Program-made: the position numbers and the translations under genes
Source: Typhlomys cinereus
Lineage: Eukaryota; Chordata; Mammalia; Rodentia; Platacanthomyidae
Length of the DNA stretch: 64,000 nt
Assembly: GCA_023101885.1 (NCBI GenBank)
Contig: JALPQD010000076.1
Location: 1,142,897-1,206,896 of the forward strand
Direction: 5' to 3'
The notes under the pieces: model-generated
What the model saw: the letters and a program-made list of their open reading frames with translations, nothing else
Told to the model about the DNA's origin: nothing
Database searches by the model: none
Shown: in pieces, positions 35,385 through 46,856 of the stretch
Position numbering within the stretch: position 1 is the first letter of the stretch
Layout: every line of letters begins with the position of its first letter

Positions 35385-35670
35385 TCTGTGTTCTTTATGA
35401 GCATGTGTGTGTGTGTGTGAATGCATGTAGAGGCCAGAGGTCATCATCCGATATCTTCCTTCAATCACTCTCTACCTTATTTTTCGAGGCAGTGTTTCTC
35501 ACTAAAGCTCATCCACTCATATTTTGGCTGGCTGCTCAGCTCCAGGAATCCTTGCATCTCACATCTCCCAGCACAACTGCCATGCTCAGTTTTTTAATGG
35601 GTACCGGGGATCTGAACTCGAGTCTATGCTCGCACCACAAGTGCTTTACCAACCAGCCACTCTCCTAGCG
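35385..35670 (-). repeat. B4-like SINE, antisense
   Basis: AGAGGCCAGAGGTCATCATC, CTACCTTATTTTTCGAGGC, TCACATCTCCCAGCACAAC, GGGGATCTGAACTCGAG and GTGCTTTACCAACCAGCC are the reverse complement of B4. Confidence 0.82.
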
Positions 35671-35871
35671 TCTCGGGAGGGAGCATTGAACTGTTGAGGA
35701 GGTGAGGCTTTCTAGGCAGCCTGTGGTTCCAAACGGCAGAGAAGTTAACGTGGCGCGCATATGGCTTTCTGCCACGGGAAGTAGCCTGATGGGAGATGGG
35801 GGGAAATCTCAGTCATCTGAGAACACGTAAATTCACCCCACGGTTTACAGTAGAAGGACAAATGTCTAAAA

Positions 35872-35989
35872 CGTGGCAGGATGTCATGTGCCATATGTGC
35901 CAGCTGCCAGGAGACTGAGACAAGAAATCACTTCAGAAACATCTCAAGATCAGTCTGGGAACCATGGCGAGAGACCTCGACTCAAAAAA
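35872..35989 (+). repeat. B1 SINE, host of an L1 insertion
   Basis: CATATGTGCCAGCTGCCAGG, CTCAAGATCAGTCTGGGAAC and GAGAGACCTCGACTCAAAAAA follow B1. The L1 at 36001 inserted at its A tail. Confidence 0.7.
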
Positions 35990-36000
35990 GGGTTGTTCTA

Positions 36001-36525
36001 CTTCAGAGACTCTATATCAATCACATAGAACTAGGACAGCCTAATCTCTCCCCATCCTGGAGCTCAGGGACATTTGCGGAAGAGGGGGCGGTAAGATTGT
36101 AAGAGCAAAAGGATGGGAGGAGCAACGATTTGCAAGATTCTCAACAATAGTTGGGGCCAAAGCAATCATAATGGGACTTTGCATGCCCTGCGCAATGTCC
36201 AGCGCACTGTTGCCCTCATAAAGTCTAGCATCTGTTAAGGGCACCGAGACCCCTGGAGGCAAGGGATTGACAGCCATAGTAGTGATCTTATGCTTAAGGG
36301 GAACAAGAGAAAGGGCTTATGGAAATGCCACTGGGTCCTTATATGTCATCGGAGAGGAGGACCCAGAGGAGAGTTAGGCGTACACAATAAAGGACTCTCT
36401 GGGAATTGGGGGGGAGGCACTGGGAGAAGGGGAAGAGAAGGAGGGGGTTCGGGGGGAGGAGGGGGGAGGGAGGGAACTGGTAAAAAATTTAAAAATGTAT
36501 AATTAAATTTTTAATATAAAAAAAG
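36001..36525 (+). mobile_element. Young L1 3' UTR copy, 5'-truncated, sense
   Basis: Bases 36001-36420 match 55681-56100 with a single difference that I can see (36399). The rest shares the G-rich tract and AT-rich end with small length changes. A perfect 16-bp duplication (AAAAAGGGTTGTTCTA) flanks it at 35985-36000 and 36526-36541. It contains no ORF2 sequence. The minus-strand 78-codon frame it shares with the other copy is a property of the UTR and not evidence of a gene. Confidence 0.95.
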
Positions 36526-38277
36526 AAAAAGGGTTGTTCTAGCACTACAAACCCAGTCAATAGAGTCTGAATTGAAGTGTCCCTCCTCACAGAGCAGTCT
36601 TGTGCTTCCTATCCGGTGACGTAAGAACTAGTGTCTGTCCCTGACTCTCCATCTGGTAGGGTAAAACACAGCTTCAAACTATGGACAGCATTTTGTTCTC
36701 ACCAAGGCTCTCACACCAAGGGTGTGACCATGGACTGAATGCCACCCCCATCCCCACTCCATTTACTCCCCAGACAACAGGGATAATAATAATATTGAGG
36801 TCTGCAGATTTTTGTCGAGGGCTGCAAGTCTCAGGGTCTGCCCTGGACCGGTCCTCAAAGACTGCCTTGCTGGGGTTGTGACCATGGCTGCCCTTTGTCC
36901 TTTCAGCTCCTCCCCCCCTCCCTGGTGTGCTCTTGGGGAATGTAGAGCCCCTCCTGGAAGGAGGCATCCGGCTCTGGTGTTTGTTTTGCTGGTGGGCGTG
37001 CAGCAGACACTGAAGACACAGTCTCTCTTTGATCAGCCCCCAAAGCCAGGTTGGGAAGCCCCAATTCTCTCCTGTCGCGTCTCCTAGCCCCTTCACAGAT
37101 GAGTGCTAAGTCCCCCACATAATGATGAATTTGTGATGATGATCATTTGATGCACCCACAATCCCTTTGCCAGGTCGCTAATAGCATTAGCTAGTGGTTA
37201 CACAGAGTCTGGGTCAGACAGTGGCACTGATAAATCCACAGATAAATAAAAGGCATTTTCCATAGAAGTCCCAGCTTCCAGCTCTGATCTAATTGTACCC
37301 TCATTCCTAATAATGTGCACTCACTTGGGACATTCAAGAAGAACAGAAAAAAAAAAAAACCAAGAAATTTTAGAACTATATCCTGCCTTGGTTCTGATAA
37401 GAACTGCAGATGTGTGATTTCTTTGAATGAAGTTTACTTAATTTGGAACAAACACTGTGGCTTAAAACAAAATTCAAAGCGGTTTTCACCCAAAGTACAA
37501 CTGTATTTAAAGTGTGTTTAACCTAGATGTTTGCTTTCTTCTTGAGGCTTTGTAAAACAAGACACATGATGGTAAAGCCGTCCAATCAGATAAATCCCTG
37601 CATGTGAGAGAAGGAGAAGCCCGGGCAGAGGTGGCCCGGGAGGAGCTGACTTCCTGTGCTGCTAAATAGGAGACCACATATTAAACAGTGATTATTTTCC
37701 AAGGGGAATTTGAAAGGCCTTCTTATGTATAACAAATAAAAGTAATTTCAAAACAAAACAAACTTTTTAAACAAAGATGGATGTGCTTGTGAAAGATAAT
37801 TTTTAGTCTACTAGGGAAAAAAATGGTGGGGCACACTGAGAACCCCCTGAATAAGAGAGTTCCAGCATTTGAACACGGCAAAAATTCAGCAAATGAAATG
37901 CAGGGTTTTGAAATTTTTCTTTCCAGTTTTTTTTTTTCTGTCTATATGGATTTTTCCAAAAGTAGGCATAAGGCCTGGAGTTGCAGCTTGTTGAAGAGCA
38001 GGAAGGTCGGAGTTCTGTGCCCTGCACTCCGGTGGGGCTGTAATTGTACTGTGTGTATTGCCCGTATTCTTTGCCCACTGCAGATATAACGTCTTCACGT
38101 ACTGGTCATAAGTACCGTGGCTTTCCTGAATATCCTGTCACAGCAGTACGTGAACTGAGCCCATGTCTATTACCCATGCTGTGTTACTAGGCTCCAATGA
38201 GATGCTTCGCCATCCCGTAAAGGCCGTGCCCAGCCCCGTGTCCACGCATCCAGAGAGACTAAGCCTTGGGCAAGTGT

Positions 38278-38425
38278 TGTGTTGTTTGAGACAGAGTCTC
38301 ATCGAGTAGCCCAGGTTGGACTGCAAATCTCTGTGGAGCCCAAACTGGGCTTATATTCAGTGCCATCCTCCTGCCTCCACCCCCTAGTACTAAGGTTTCA
38401 GGGATAAGTCACCATACCTGGCTTG
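38278..38425 (-). repeat. B1 SINE, antisense
   Basis: GTTTGAGACAGAGTCTCATC, GAGTAGCCCAGGTTGGACTG, TCCTCCTGCCTCCACC and AAGTCACCATACCTGGCTT are the reverse complement of B1. Confidence 0.82.
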
Positions 38426-39414
38426 CTGCTAGGACTTTTATCTCTCAGTGTGCAGTGCTCAGTTATCTGATAGAGTGCCGGGTAAACAACTCTTTTAAAG
38501 AAAACAGAAACAAGTTTAAAAGGAAACAGACTCAGAGTCTTTGGGAAGCAATAGAAACATAGGTTCCAAGGGGGAGGAAAAGCTACAGGTTCCTTGTGGT
38601 GAACTCCACGTTGACCTCAGCTTGTCCCTCAGTGTTTCAGCCAACTTAGCCCTGAGTCTGAGAAGCCAGCCTCCTGGTGTCCTTCCAGCAGGATCTAGAA
38701 CCCCAGTACCCACCAAGAGAGCAACACTTGCACACAGGTGCAGAAGAGACATCTTGATGCAAGGTCTCAGACCCTTGCTGGAAATAGCATGGGACTTGTA
38801 TGTCCCTACAGTTTTTTTTTTTTTTTTAAATGCTGTCCTTGTTTCTGATGAGTTCGCTCTGTATTCAGTGGCCGGATTTTCCACAATGCTTCCCAGAGTG
38901 TCTGCGTTGCGGGTGCACAATGCCAGTGTGTACTAATGCAGGGCTCAGCTTACTGAGGGCTTTGAAGTCATCTCTTGTCCTCAGACCAAGACTCCCTGGT
39001 GTCCAGCCAGAAGACTGCTGCAAGAGATGCTGTTTATAGAGCCCAGCTGTAGGGATTGTGTAACCCACCACCCAGTGTGACTGAAGATCTTAACCAAATA
39101 ACCTCCAGTCATCTAGAAAGGAAGGTGCTTGTTGAAATGTCTGGGAAACTGTGCTCTCTTCTGCTACACACAACTTTCAGGGAAGGAAAGATGAGGACAG
39201 TAAGCTCAGAGGAACACAGCAGAGCTTCTTAGTCTCGTTTGAGGAAGACAGCTTGAGGAGACAGCCCTCTCTTTCCCATCTAAGCAGGGGATCCCAGGAG
39301 TGCTTCTCTCCTTGACTGTTCGATTGAAGGTATAGTTGTTCCTTCCACATTTCCTTTCGTCGTCTGTGAAGTACTTTCCTCCAGGATGTCTTTCTCTTTT
39401 TTACTTTAGATTTT

Positions 39415-39618
39415 ATTGTTAAAGTGTTATTCTTTTATATTTTATTCATTTACTTATGGGGGGAGTTGCTTATATGCATATATGCGTGCCATGGCTCACA
39501 GATAGAGGTCAGAGCTTCAGAAGTCATTTCTCTCCTTCCACATGGGCTTCCAGGGATGGAATTCAGGTTTCTAGGCATGTGATTGGCACCCTGACCACTG
39601 AGCTCTCTTGCCCACCCC
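39415..39618 (-). repeat. B3-like SINE, antisense
   Basis: ATAGAGGTCAGAGCTTCAG, GGCTTCCAGGGATGGAATTC and TGACCACTGAGCTCTCTTGCCC follow antisense B3. Confidence 0.72.
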
Positions 39619-39838
39619 AGGATGTCTCTTATGATTCTGTTATTTTATGGAAATAAGTCAAAGGTTGCATAATGTGGAAACCCAGTAAACACAAATTCAC
39701 CCAAAACCACGACATCCTGCAGAATCACCAACACTGAGACTTTTATTCAGAGGACACCTTGAGCTTTCCCTTGACATTCACGGTACATGGGTGTGTCTGT
39801 GAGTCTGTGTGCAATGCGTGTCTATTTGTATGTCTCTC

Positions 39839-39841
<3 letters not shown>

Positions 39842-39886
<45 letters not shown>

Positions 39887-40046
39887 GTGTGGTGTGTGTC
39901 TATTTGTCTATGTGTCTCTCTAAGTGTGTATGTGTATGTGTTTGTGTCTGTGTGTGCGTGTCTGTGTGAGTGTGTGTGTCTCTGTGTGTGTGTGTGTCTG
40001 TGTGTCTCTGTGTGTGTGTCTGTGTGTGTGTCTGTGTGTGTGTGTT
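39842..40046. repeat. TG-rich compound microsatellite (TG, CTG, TCTG units)
   Basis: A pure (TG) run at 39843-39882 is followed by about 160 bp of TG interrupted by TC, TA and CTG. The long Cys/Val open frames across it are repeat artefacts. Confidence 0.95.
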
Positions 40047-40120
40047 TTACTGGGGATCAGATGAAGGCCCAGCCTATGCTAGTTAAGCACTCTACACTGA
40101 GTTAATTACTCCAAGCCATA
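40047..40120 (-). repeat. ID-like SINE, antisense
   Basis: TACTGGGGATCAGATGAAGG, CCTATGCTAGTTAAGCACTC and ACTGAGTTAATTACTCCAAGCC are the reverse complement of an ID-type element. As at 10578, it abuts a TG tract. Confidence 0.65.
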
Positions 40121-40554
40121 CTGGTTAGGCCATGGGCTCTATATAGGCTGGCTGCGCCCGTGTCACCCAACTTTCCTCGGCTATGGGTTTCTAGGCCTTG
40201 CCAGTGCACCCGGTTCTTCACCCTTCTTTCACTGTATCGCTGAATCAGACCAAAGCAAGCATGTGGTGGGAAGCGTGAGAGAGAAGAAGCTCTTCAGGCA
40301 GAGAGCTGTCTGCTGCCAAACGGCAGAAGGGCAGGACACAGGACTCCGAGCCCAGAGCAGCCACAGGAACCCAGCATACTCTGTCATTTCGTGGCCTTGA
40401 GGGCAGAACAAACAGACCTACTCGCACTCACGACTGGCCTCTGAGGTTTCTCTCTAACACCACCAAATATAATAATTACAGCAGTCCTTATTATTCTGGG
40501 TGCCAGAAGGGCAGGAGGCTATCAAATGACATTTGTATGTTCTTTTCTTCTCCT

Positions 40555-40715
40555 TTATTGTGTTTTGTTTTGTTTTGTTTTCTGGTTTAGGGGTATTTTG
40601 TGTTGAGACAAATCTTACTTTTTAATCTAAACTGACCTCAAACTCATGGCAATCCTCCTGTTCCAGCCTCCCAGGTGCTGAGAGTACAGATACGAACAGC
40701 CATACCAAGTTTTCT
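40555..40715 (-). repeat. B1 SINE, antisense, degenerate
   Basis: A (TTTTG) tail is followed by TGTTGAGACAAATCTTAC, ACTGACCTCAAACTCATGGC, TCCAGCCTCCCAGGTGCTG and AGCCATACCAAG, the reverse complement of B1. Confidence 0.75.
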
Positions 40716-40830
40716 TTCTTTCTCTTTTTTATTATTTATGGATTTTTGACTTTTTGTCATGGTGGTATCTGGAGGTAAGTGTTATCTCAGAATCAGCAAC
40801 ACAAAAAGTCAAAACCTGAAAGTAAAAATG

Positions 40831-41145
40831 AAAAGGAAGGGAGGAAGGAAGAAAGGAAGGAAGGGAGGAAGAAGGAAGGAAGGAAGGAAGGAAGGAAGAA
40901 GAGAAGGAAGGAAGGAAGGAGAGAAGGAAAGGAAGGAAGGAAGGAAGGGAAGGAAGGAATTAGGAGGATGCAAAGGAGGAGGAAGTTAGGAATGGAAGGA
41001 AGAAGGAAGGAAGTAAGAAAGCAGGAAGAAAAGGAAGGAAGATTAAGGAAGTAGGAGGGGAGTTAGGAAGGAAGTTAGGGAGGCCTAGCGGAAGAAGGAA
41101 GGGAGGAGCAGGAAGGAAGGAAGGAAGGCAGGAGAGAAACAGGTC
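40831..41145 (+). repeat. (GGAA)n polypurine tract, about 300 bp
   Basis: Almost pure purine sequence made of GGAA/AGAAGG units on the + strand, broken by a few AT and TC interruptions. It gives long Lys/Arg/Gly-rich false open frames. It has many potential ETS core motifs (GGAA) and is able in principle to form triplex DNA. Confidence 0.95.
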
Positions 41146-41184
41146 GACGCATGATAAAAACAACCGAAAAAAAGAAAAAGAAAG

Positions 41185-41240
41185 AGAAAAGAAACCAAGT
41201 ATGATAGTTCATGTCTATAATCCTAGCACTGATCTGAACT
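41185..41240 (+). repeat. B1 SINE 5' fragment
   Basis: CCAAGTATGATAGTTCATGTCTATAATCCTAGCACTG matches the B1 left end; the rest is missing. Confidence 0.6.
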
Positions 41241-41272
41241 CCGTATCTGAATTATTTTCAAGAAATTTAAGA

Positions 41273-41517
41273 ATTGGGCGGGAGAGATGGTTCAGGAATT
41301 GAGACTCTGCTTCTAAAGCAAAAGGTCCTGAGTTCAGATTCCAGGTCCCTTCTAAAAAATGTCAGACAGAAATGGTGGCAGCCTGCAGTTCAGGCCCTGA
41401 TGAGCATAGGAAATCCCAGAGTGAAGCAAGAAGGAGGTAGAAGCAACCTAGGATGATTCCCAAAGTCACCTTTGGTCCTCCACAGGGACACACAGTGCCT
41501 TCTGATACACATACACA

Positions 41518-41561
<44 letters not shown>

Positions 41562-41600
41562 GTAAATAAGTAAATAAATATTAACAAATTTAAAAATAAA
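41273..41600 (+). repeat. Older B2-like SINE with (CA)n tail
   Basis: GGGCGGGAGAGATGGTTCAG, TCCTGAGTTCAGATTCCAGG, AACCTAGGATGATTCCC and AAGTCACCTTTGGTCC match the older B2-like family, then a (CA) tract at about 41510-41558 and an AAATAAATA-rich end. Confidence 0.85.
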
Positions 41601-41634
41601 AAAGTGAAAAAAGAAAGCTGAGAATTGGTATGTG

Positions 41635-42010
41635 TTGGGGACAAGAGAGATGATTCAATAGATAAATCACTTGCCACATAAGCTGAGGACTTCAGTTCAA
41701 ATTCCTTCGATTCCCAGCACCCACCTGAAAGTCAGATGGGCTTAGTGTCCTTTAATCCCAGCGCTAAGGAAGCAAAGGCAGGCGATCCCTGGGACAAGCT
41801 GGCCTGCTAAACTACTCAAAACAGTGAGCTTTGGGTTTAACCGGGAAGCCCTGTGTCAGTACGTAAAGTGGAGAGCCATGAGGGACAGCACCTGTTGTCA
41901 ATCTCAGACCTCTACATGCATGCACACACTGAATGCACAGCTGCATGCATGTGCACACCCCACACGCACACATACCACACATGTAGGTGCACACACACAT
42001 CCTGCTTAGC
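41635..42010 (+). repeat. B4-like SINE
   Basis: GACAAGAGAGATGATTCAAT and TTCGATTCCCAGCACCC form the head. TTTAATCCCAGCGCTAAGG, AGGCAGGCGATCCCTGGG form the B1-like part. A CACA/CATGCA-rich end closes it. Confidence 0.75.
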
Positions 42011-42160
42011 AATTTCTGTCAAAGAAAATTATTGATCTTTTAGTTCATTAAAGCTTATTTTCATACCGTGATCAACAATTGTGTTTTGAAGATGTATTAA
42101 AAAATCGTTACTTTAAAGATGGTAAATGCAGTGGCTGGACAGTTTAAATGTTCTAGTCTC

Positions 42161-42411
42161 AGTCTAGCATGGACTAAAGGCATTACGATCCTTAGAAGCT
42201 AAGGACTAACAGTCACAACAGTGTTTCTATACTTAAGGGGAACACAAGAAAGAGTTCTAGGAAATGCCACTGAGTCCTTACACCTCATCAGAGAGGAGGA
42301 CCCAGAGGAAAGTTTGATATACACATTAAAGGATGCTGCAGGGATGGGGGGAGGAGGCACTAGGAGATAGGGAGGGAGGTGGGGAAAGGAAGGGGAAATA
42401 AATAAAAAAAA
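42161..42411 (+). mobile_element. L1 3' end, 5'-truncated, sense
   Basis: AGTCTAGCATGGACTAAAGGC, CCTTAGAAGCTAAGGAC, CTTAAGGGGAACAC and GAGGAGGACCCAG match the 1301 copy, then a G-rich tract and AAATAAATAAAA. The flanks GTTCTAGTCTC (42150-42160) and GTTCTGGTCTC (42412-42422) are an 11-bp duplication with one change. The final UTR part with the TTTGTATGAG motif is absent, so it has an internal or 3' deletion. Confidence 0.85.
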
Positions 42412-42539
42412 GTTCTGGTCTCTTTGGAGAAGTGTATAATCAATGTAATTTCTTTTCATGATTATTTAGCTGTTTCAAACATGTATCCTCCAAACATCTT
42501 TTCCTAGCCCTAGTTCCTTCTTCCATCATTTTTCAAGTG

Positions 42540-42805
42540 TATGTGTGCACAGTATTTGCATGTGAATGGGTCTACATGTGTGTAAGATGCATGCATATGT
42601 GAATGGGAATGTGCCCAGAGGCCTGAAGGTGATATCATGAATCATCCTCAACCATTCTTCCACTTTTTTCTCTTGAGTCTTGTCTCTAATTAAATCCAGA
42701 GCATATCATTAGGGTGAGTATGGCTAGCCAGCTTGCTCTGGGGGTTCCCAAGTTCTGTCTTTTGGGGCTGCGATTACAAATGGACTGCCAAACCTGCACA
42801 ACTTT
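42540..42805 (-). repeat. B4-like SINE, antisense, degenerate
   Basis: TGTGTGCACAGTATTTGCATG, CCCAGAGGCCTGAAGGTG, TCCTCAACCATTCTTCCAC and GGGGTTCCCAAGTTCTG follow antisense B4. The tRNA-like head is lost. Confidence 0.55.
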
Positions 42806-44051
42806 TTTTTCTCCTCCTCCTCTTTCTTCTTAACCATTATGACATCAATGAAAATTATAGGAAATAGCATTGGTGTATTTTTTTCTAAACTTAGGCAAAA
42901 CACATATTGGGAAAAAGCTAATAAAATTTTATGTCCTTATCATATTTTTTAACGAGTTTGGCTTTGGGGACAAAAATAAGGGCTTGACAATAAACTCAGG
43001 ATATCTCTGTAATCTCTGATAGGAGTAGATATTGCAGTAGGTCGTTTCATACAACTCACTTTATTTGGTCCCAATATTGATGTACACCAAGATTTAGTGT
43101 CTTTTACGACTGGGCACATTTCATGATCTCTGACTTTCAAACAACTTAATTCTCATGTCCTCATTTTCTCAAATGTACCAGATGAAAGTTCCAATAATGA
43201 CAAGAGAGAATAAAACAAAAGGGTTCAAGTTTCAAGAAAAAAGATCTCTTTCCGCGTAACCCTGAGCTGGTTGTTGTTGTTATGCTCTTTCTTTGAAGGC
43301 CTGTCATTTTAAAAATTATCGGTAGGTCAATTGCAGTGACAATTCTGAAGTGGCAGGAAAGGCTGTCTAAAATCTGGGTTTCTCTTTTTGTCTAGACCTG
43401 ATCAATCCTATTAAACTGTGTGCAATTACACATTCTTTCACAGTCAGAAGTTTGCGGGTAGAAGTGGAGTGTCCCTTACATGGAGATCATTACAGACTGT
43501 TTTTTTCTATAATGCAGTGTGGCATGCGAGGGTCACCCTCTTCATCAGAACAGGGCTCTAAGAATGGCTGGATTCAGGTTGGCATGTGCTAATCTCCATA
43601 GGGCCTTTTCCATTCCAAAGCCACGCTTTCCAAGAAATCACGATGGCGTGTGGCACCCCTCAGGCTAGAGAGAATTCCCACTTAGTGTCTGACGGGCCAT
43701 GGCCCAAGATTTGTTTCTTTGCTTCGGTTTCCAGATGGCAGTCCTGGGTCTGTCTGGTCCTGATTGAAACACAACTGCTTTTGAGCTTATAACAGTCTTT
43801 CCTTTATGATGTCTCTTCTGCATCTTGGTGCATAAGAGTAAAAACTTGTTTGGTCTACCAAGCAAACAAATACTGCAAGACCATATGGGCTGATGGGATA
43901 AGAAGAACAAAACCTGTTTGGAAGCAGGAAAAATGCCTTTGGTGTTACAGTATTTGCAGGAGAATGCCATAGACATTCTGCTGCCATGTCCTGGCTTATA
44001 ATTTTTTCAGTATTGATTTCAGTATTTATGGCAATCAAAGTACCGAGCAGC

Positions 44052-44257
44052 GGGCTGGAGAGGTGGCTCAGGGGTTAAGCCTCTGCCTTGCAGGTGGAAG
44101 GTCCTGAGTTCGGATCCTAGATCCCACATATAGACTCCCGGCAGAAGCGGGGGTGGCTTGTGTTTCTGATCCTGGTAGGGCGGAGCCTGTGAATCCCAGG
44201 GCAGAGTAAACAAGGAGGTGGAGGTGGTCCATGGTGGTCCCTGAATTTGCTTGTGGT

Positions 44258-44313
<56 letters not shown>

Positions 44314-44338
44314 ATTGAATAAAAATAATTTTTAAAAA
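44052..44338 (+). mobile_element. Young B2-like SINE
   Basis: Full copy with GGGCTGGAGAGGTGGCTCAG head, GC-rich body, (CA) tract at about 44262-44306, TTGAATAAAAATAA and A tail. A perfect 15-bp duplication (AAAGTACCGAGCAGC) flanks it at 44037-44051 and 44339-44353. Confidence 0.92.
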
Positions 44339-44514
44339 AAAGTACCGAGCAGCAAGAATCCAGCAAATGCTATGGGGGAATATAAAGCAAGGATTTAGTT
44401 CCTGAGTTTAGTTCCTATGAATGGTCTTTCAGGCAGTAGTGCAAACAGACTATATAGGTGCTGATAGCTTGTCCATCTCGCTGCCATGTCAGTCACTGTA
44501 CTGGGGTAGAGAAA

Positions 44515-44543
44515 GCAAGAGAGAGAGAGAGAGAGAGAGAGAA
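44515..44543. repeat. (AG)n microsatellite
   Basis: A GAGA run of about 25 bp with no SINE nearby. Confidence 0.9.
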
Positions 44544-45357
44544 ATATGGAAGTCAAAGGATAACCTTGGGTGTTTATCCTCGTCGTCTACATTCTCTGAG
44601 GCATTCTTTGTAGTTTGCCATTGAAACTGCATACGTCGAGCTAGCTGGAAAGTGAACTTCCTAGATCCTTCTGTCTCCTCCTCTCTGCAGTCACAGGTGT
44701 GTGTTATGGTGCCGGGCTTTCCATGAATTACAGGGTCTTGAACACAAGCACATCAAGCACTCGACCTTGACTTCGGCCATGATTTCAGTCCTAGTTTAGC
44801 CTTTTCTATTTTCCTTTCTTTCTTCCTTTCTCCCTTCAAAGACATGTGTGCTATTTGACCTACACAATCCTTTTGAGAAATACTCCCTAGCCAAATGATC
44901 TGAAAGCAAGACTGAGAATAATGACACTGAGTTGCTGTAGTTTTTCCAGCCTCAGCTCCAGTGGCTTCAGGTTTCTAGAAGCAGTGAGCCCATCTTGGTT
45001 TCTCCTGTGGGCATGCGCCCATAGCTCAAGTGACACTTCAGGGTCCTTCCTAGGTGCTTCCAGTGGAATCCTTTGTGCCTTACCCCAGCCCCTCTCAACA
45101 AACCTTCTGCCACCTGGCCACCATGCCCACCTCACCTTCCCTTGGGCTGCTGTTGCCCTCTGGCTTCAGCACAATGGCCTTTACGGGGTGTGCTCGCTGA
45201 TGGGCACCGCTTAAAGAAAGGAGAACACATCATTGTCTTGTCCATCTGTAATTTTCTTTTTTTTTCTTTGGGAAGAAAAAAATTCCATTATGAATGCAGT
45301 TGGTTTTGGCTTGTAGATAGACTCACTCATTCTCATTTATTGCTAATAAAAGATCCA

Positions 45358-45662
45358 GGGGGCTGGATGAGATGACTTGGTGGTAAGTTTTTCCCAGGTA
45401 TAAGAGACTTTTTTTTGATTCCCTAGCAACCAAGTAAATGTCACGTGGGTGTGGCAGCTTGTCTGCAAGCCCAGTGATGGAGAAGCAGAGAAAAGGTATC
45501 CCTGGGCTACGCTAGCCCAAATTAGTGAGCTCTTTGCTCAGTGACAGACCCTGCCTCAATATGTCAGGAGGAGAATAATGAATCAAGGAAGACACCTGAC
45601 ATCAGCTTCCAGCCTCTATGCATACAGATGCTCACACTTATAGACATGCATACACATGCTCA

Positions 45663-45705
<43 letters not shown>
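45358..45705 (+). repeat. B4-like SINE with (CA)n tail
   Basis: GGGGCTGGATGAGATGACTTGG starts the head. GTCTGCAAGCCCAGTGATGG, TATCCCTGGGCTACGC, CAGACCCTGCCTCAATATG and AGGAAGACACCTGACATCAGC follow B4. A (CA) tract is at about 45664-45703. Confidence 0.82.
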
Positions 45706-46132
45706 TCCAAAGTCAAGTTTAAAGACAATTTTAGACTCTTTACTACTCACTGTTGATAATAGAGCTGTCAGTATCCGTGAAGTCTTCACTTGGTATTTCA
45801 GGCAACAGCAGATGTTGTGAGGAAAGACACTCATATCACAGCTCCTTTGCCTTTTCCGAACAGTCAGCTCCCTGCCTCTCGTATTTCCCCACCACTACTG
45901 GGACCAAACTATTAAAGATGGGCCTTCAGATGGCTAAGTGGCATCTGAGCTAATGACGTTTGGCATGAACCAAGCAGGTTTCTGCAGCTGACTTGGCCAG
46001 GAGGGAAATGATGTACATGCCCAGGGCCAGGCCGAGTTGGCATTTGTGACCATGTACTTGACAGAGGAGAGAATAAGCAAGAACCAAGTCAGTGACAGGA
46101 GAGAAGGAGAAGAGAAAAGAGCTCTAAAGTTT

Positions 46133-46205
46133 TTTTTTTTATTACTATTATTATTATTTATTCAATTGTGTGCATATGCGTGTGTATGTGCATGTGCGCG
46201 TGTCC

Positions 46206-46238
<33 letters not shown>

Positions 46239-46463
46239 TGTGTGTGTGTCTGTGTATGTGTAGAACCACGGACGAACTTGTGAACCACCATGGACGCCTC
46301 CACCTCCTTCTGCCCCAGGATTCACAGGCTCCGCCCTACCAGGACCAGAAGCGCAGGCCGCCCCCGCTTCTACCTGGCGTCTATACGTGGGATCTGGGAT
46401 CCGAACTCAGGACCTTCCGCCTGCAAGGCGGAGGCTTAACCCCTGAGCCATCTCCCCAGCCCC
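46133..46463 (-). mobile_element. Young B2-like SINE, antisense
   Basis: On the minus strand this gives the GGGGCTGGGGAGATGGCTCAG head, the same GC-rich body, CA tracts, then TTGAATAAATAATAATAA and A tail. A perfect 16-bp duplication (AAGAGCTCTAAAGTTT) flanks it at 46117-46132 and 46464-46479. Confidence 0.92.
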
Positions 46464-46591
46464 AAGAGCTCTAAAGTTTATAAATACAGTTTCCAAAGTT
46501 GTTGGATTTGAAAGAATATGCTACAATCTTAACTTTTTCTAGTAATTGAAATGCAAAGTGATATCACAGTCAAATGAATGATGGTATTGTT

Positions 46592-46717
46592 GTCTCTCTC
46601 CATCTCTCTGTCTCTCTCTCCCTCCCTCCTCCTCTTCCTTCTCTCGGTGTCTCTGTCTCTTTCTCTCTGTCTCTCTGTCTCTGTCTCTCCCTGTCTCTCT
46701 GTCTCTCTCTGTCTCTG

Positions 46718-46774
<57 letters not shown>

Positions 46775-46795
46775 GTCTCTCTCTCTGTCTCTGTC

Positions 46796-46851
<56 letters not shown>

Positions 46852-46856
46852 TCTCG
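46592..46856. repeat. (CTCTGT)n / CT-rich polypyrimidine tract
   Basis: About 265 bp of CTCT with regular G interruptions on the + strand. It produces false Ser/Leu- and Arg/Glu-rich open frames on both strands. Confidence 0.95.

Noticed and set aside
36041..36277. 78-codon minus-strand frame (MAVNPLPPGVSV...) present identically at 55721-55957
   Set aside because: Identity follows from the two L1 3' UTR copies being near-identical, so it is not independent evidence of selection. No known L1 protein lies there.
39787..40105. Cys/Val-rich open frames
   Set aside because: Another translation of a TG microsatellite, followed by an antisense ID-type SINE.
40759..41163. Lys/Arg/Glu/Gly-rich open frames
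   Set aside because: Translation of the GGAA tract.
44887..45214. Pair of 80-100 codon frames on both strands
   Set aside because: No recognisable domain, composition is ordinary and the frames overlap on opposite strands; best explained by a GC-richer stretch without stops.
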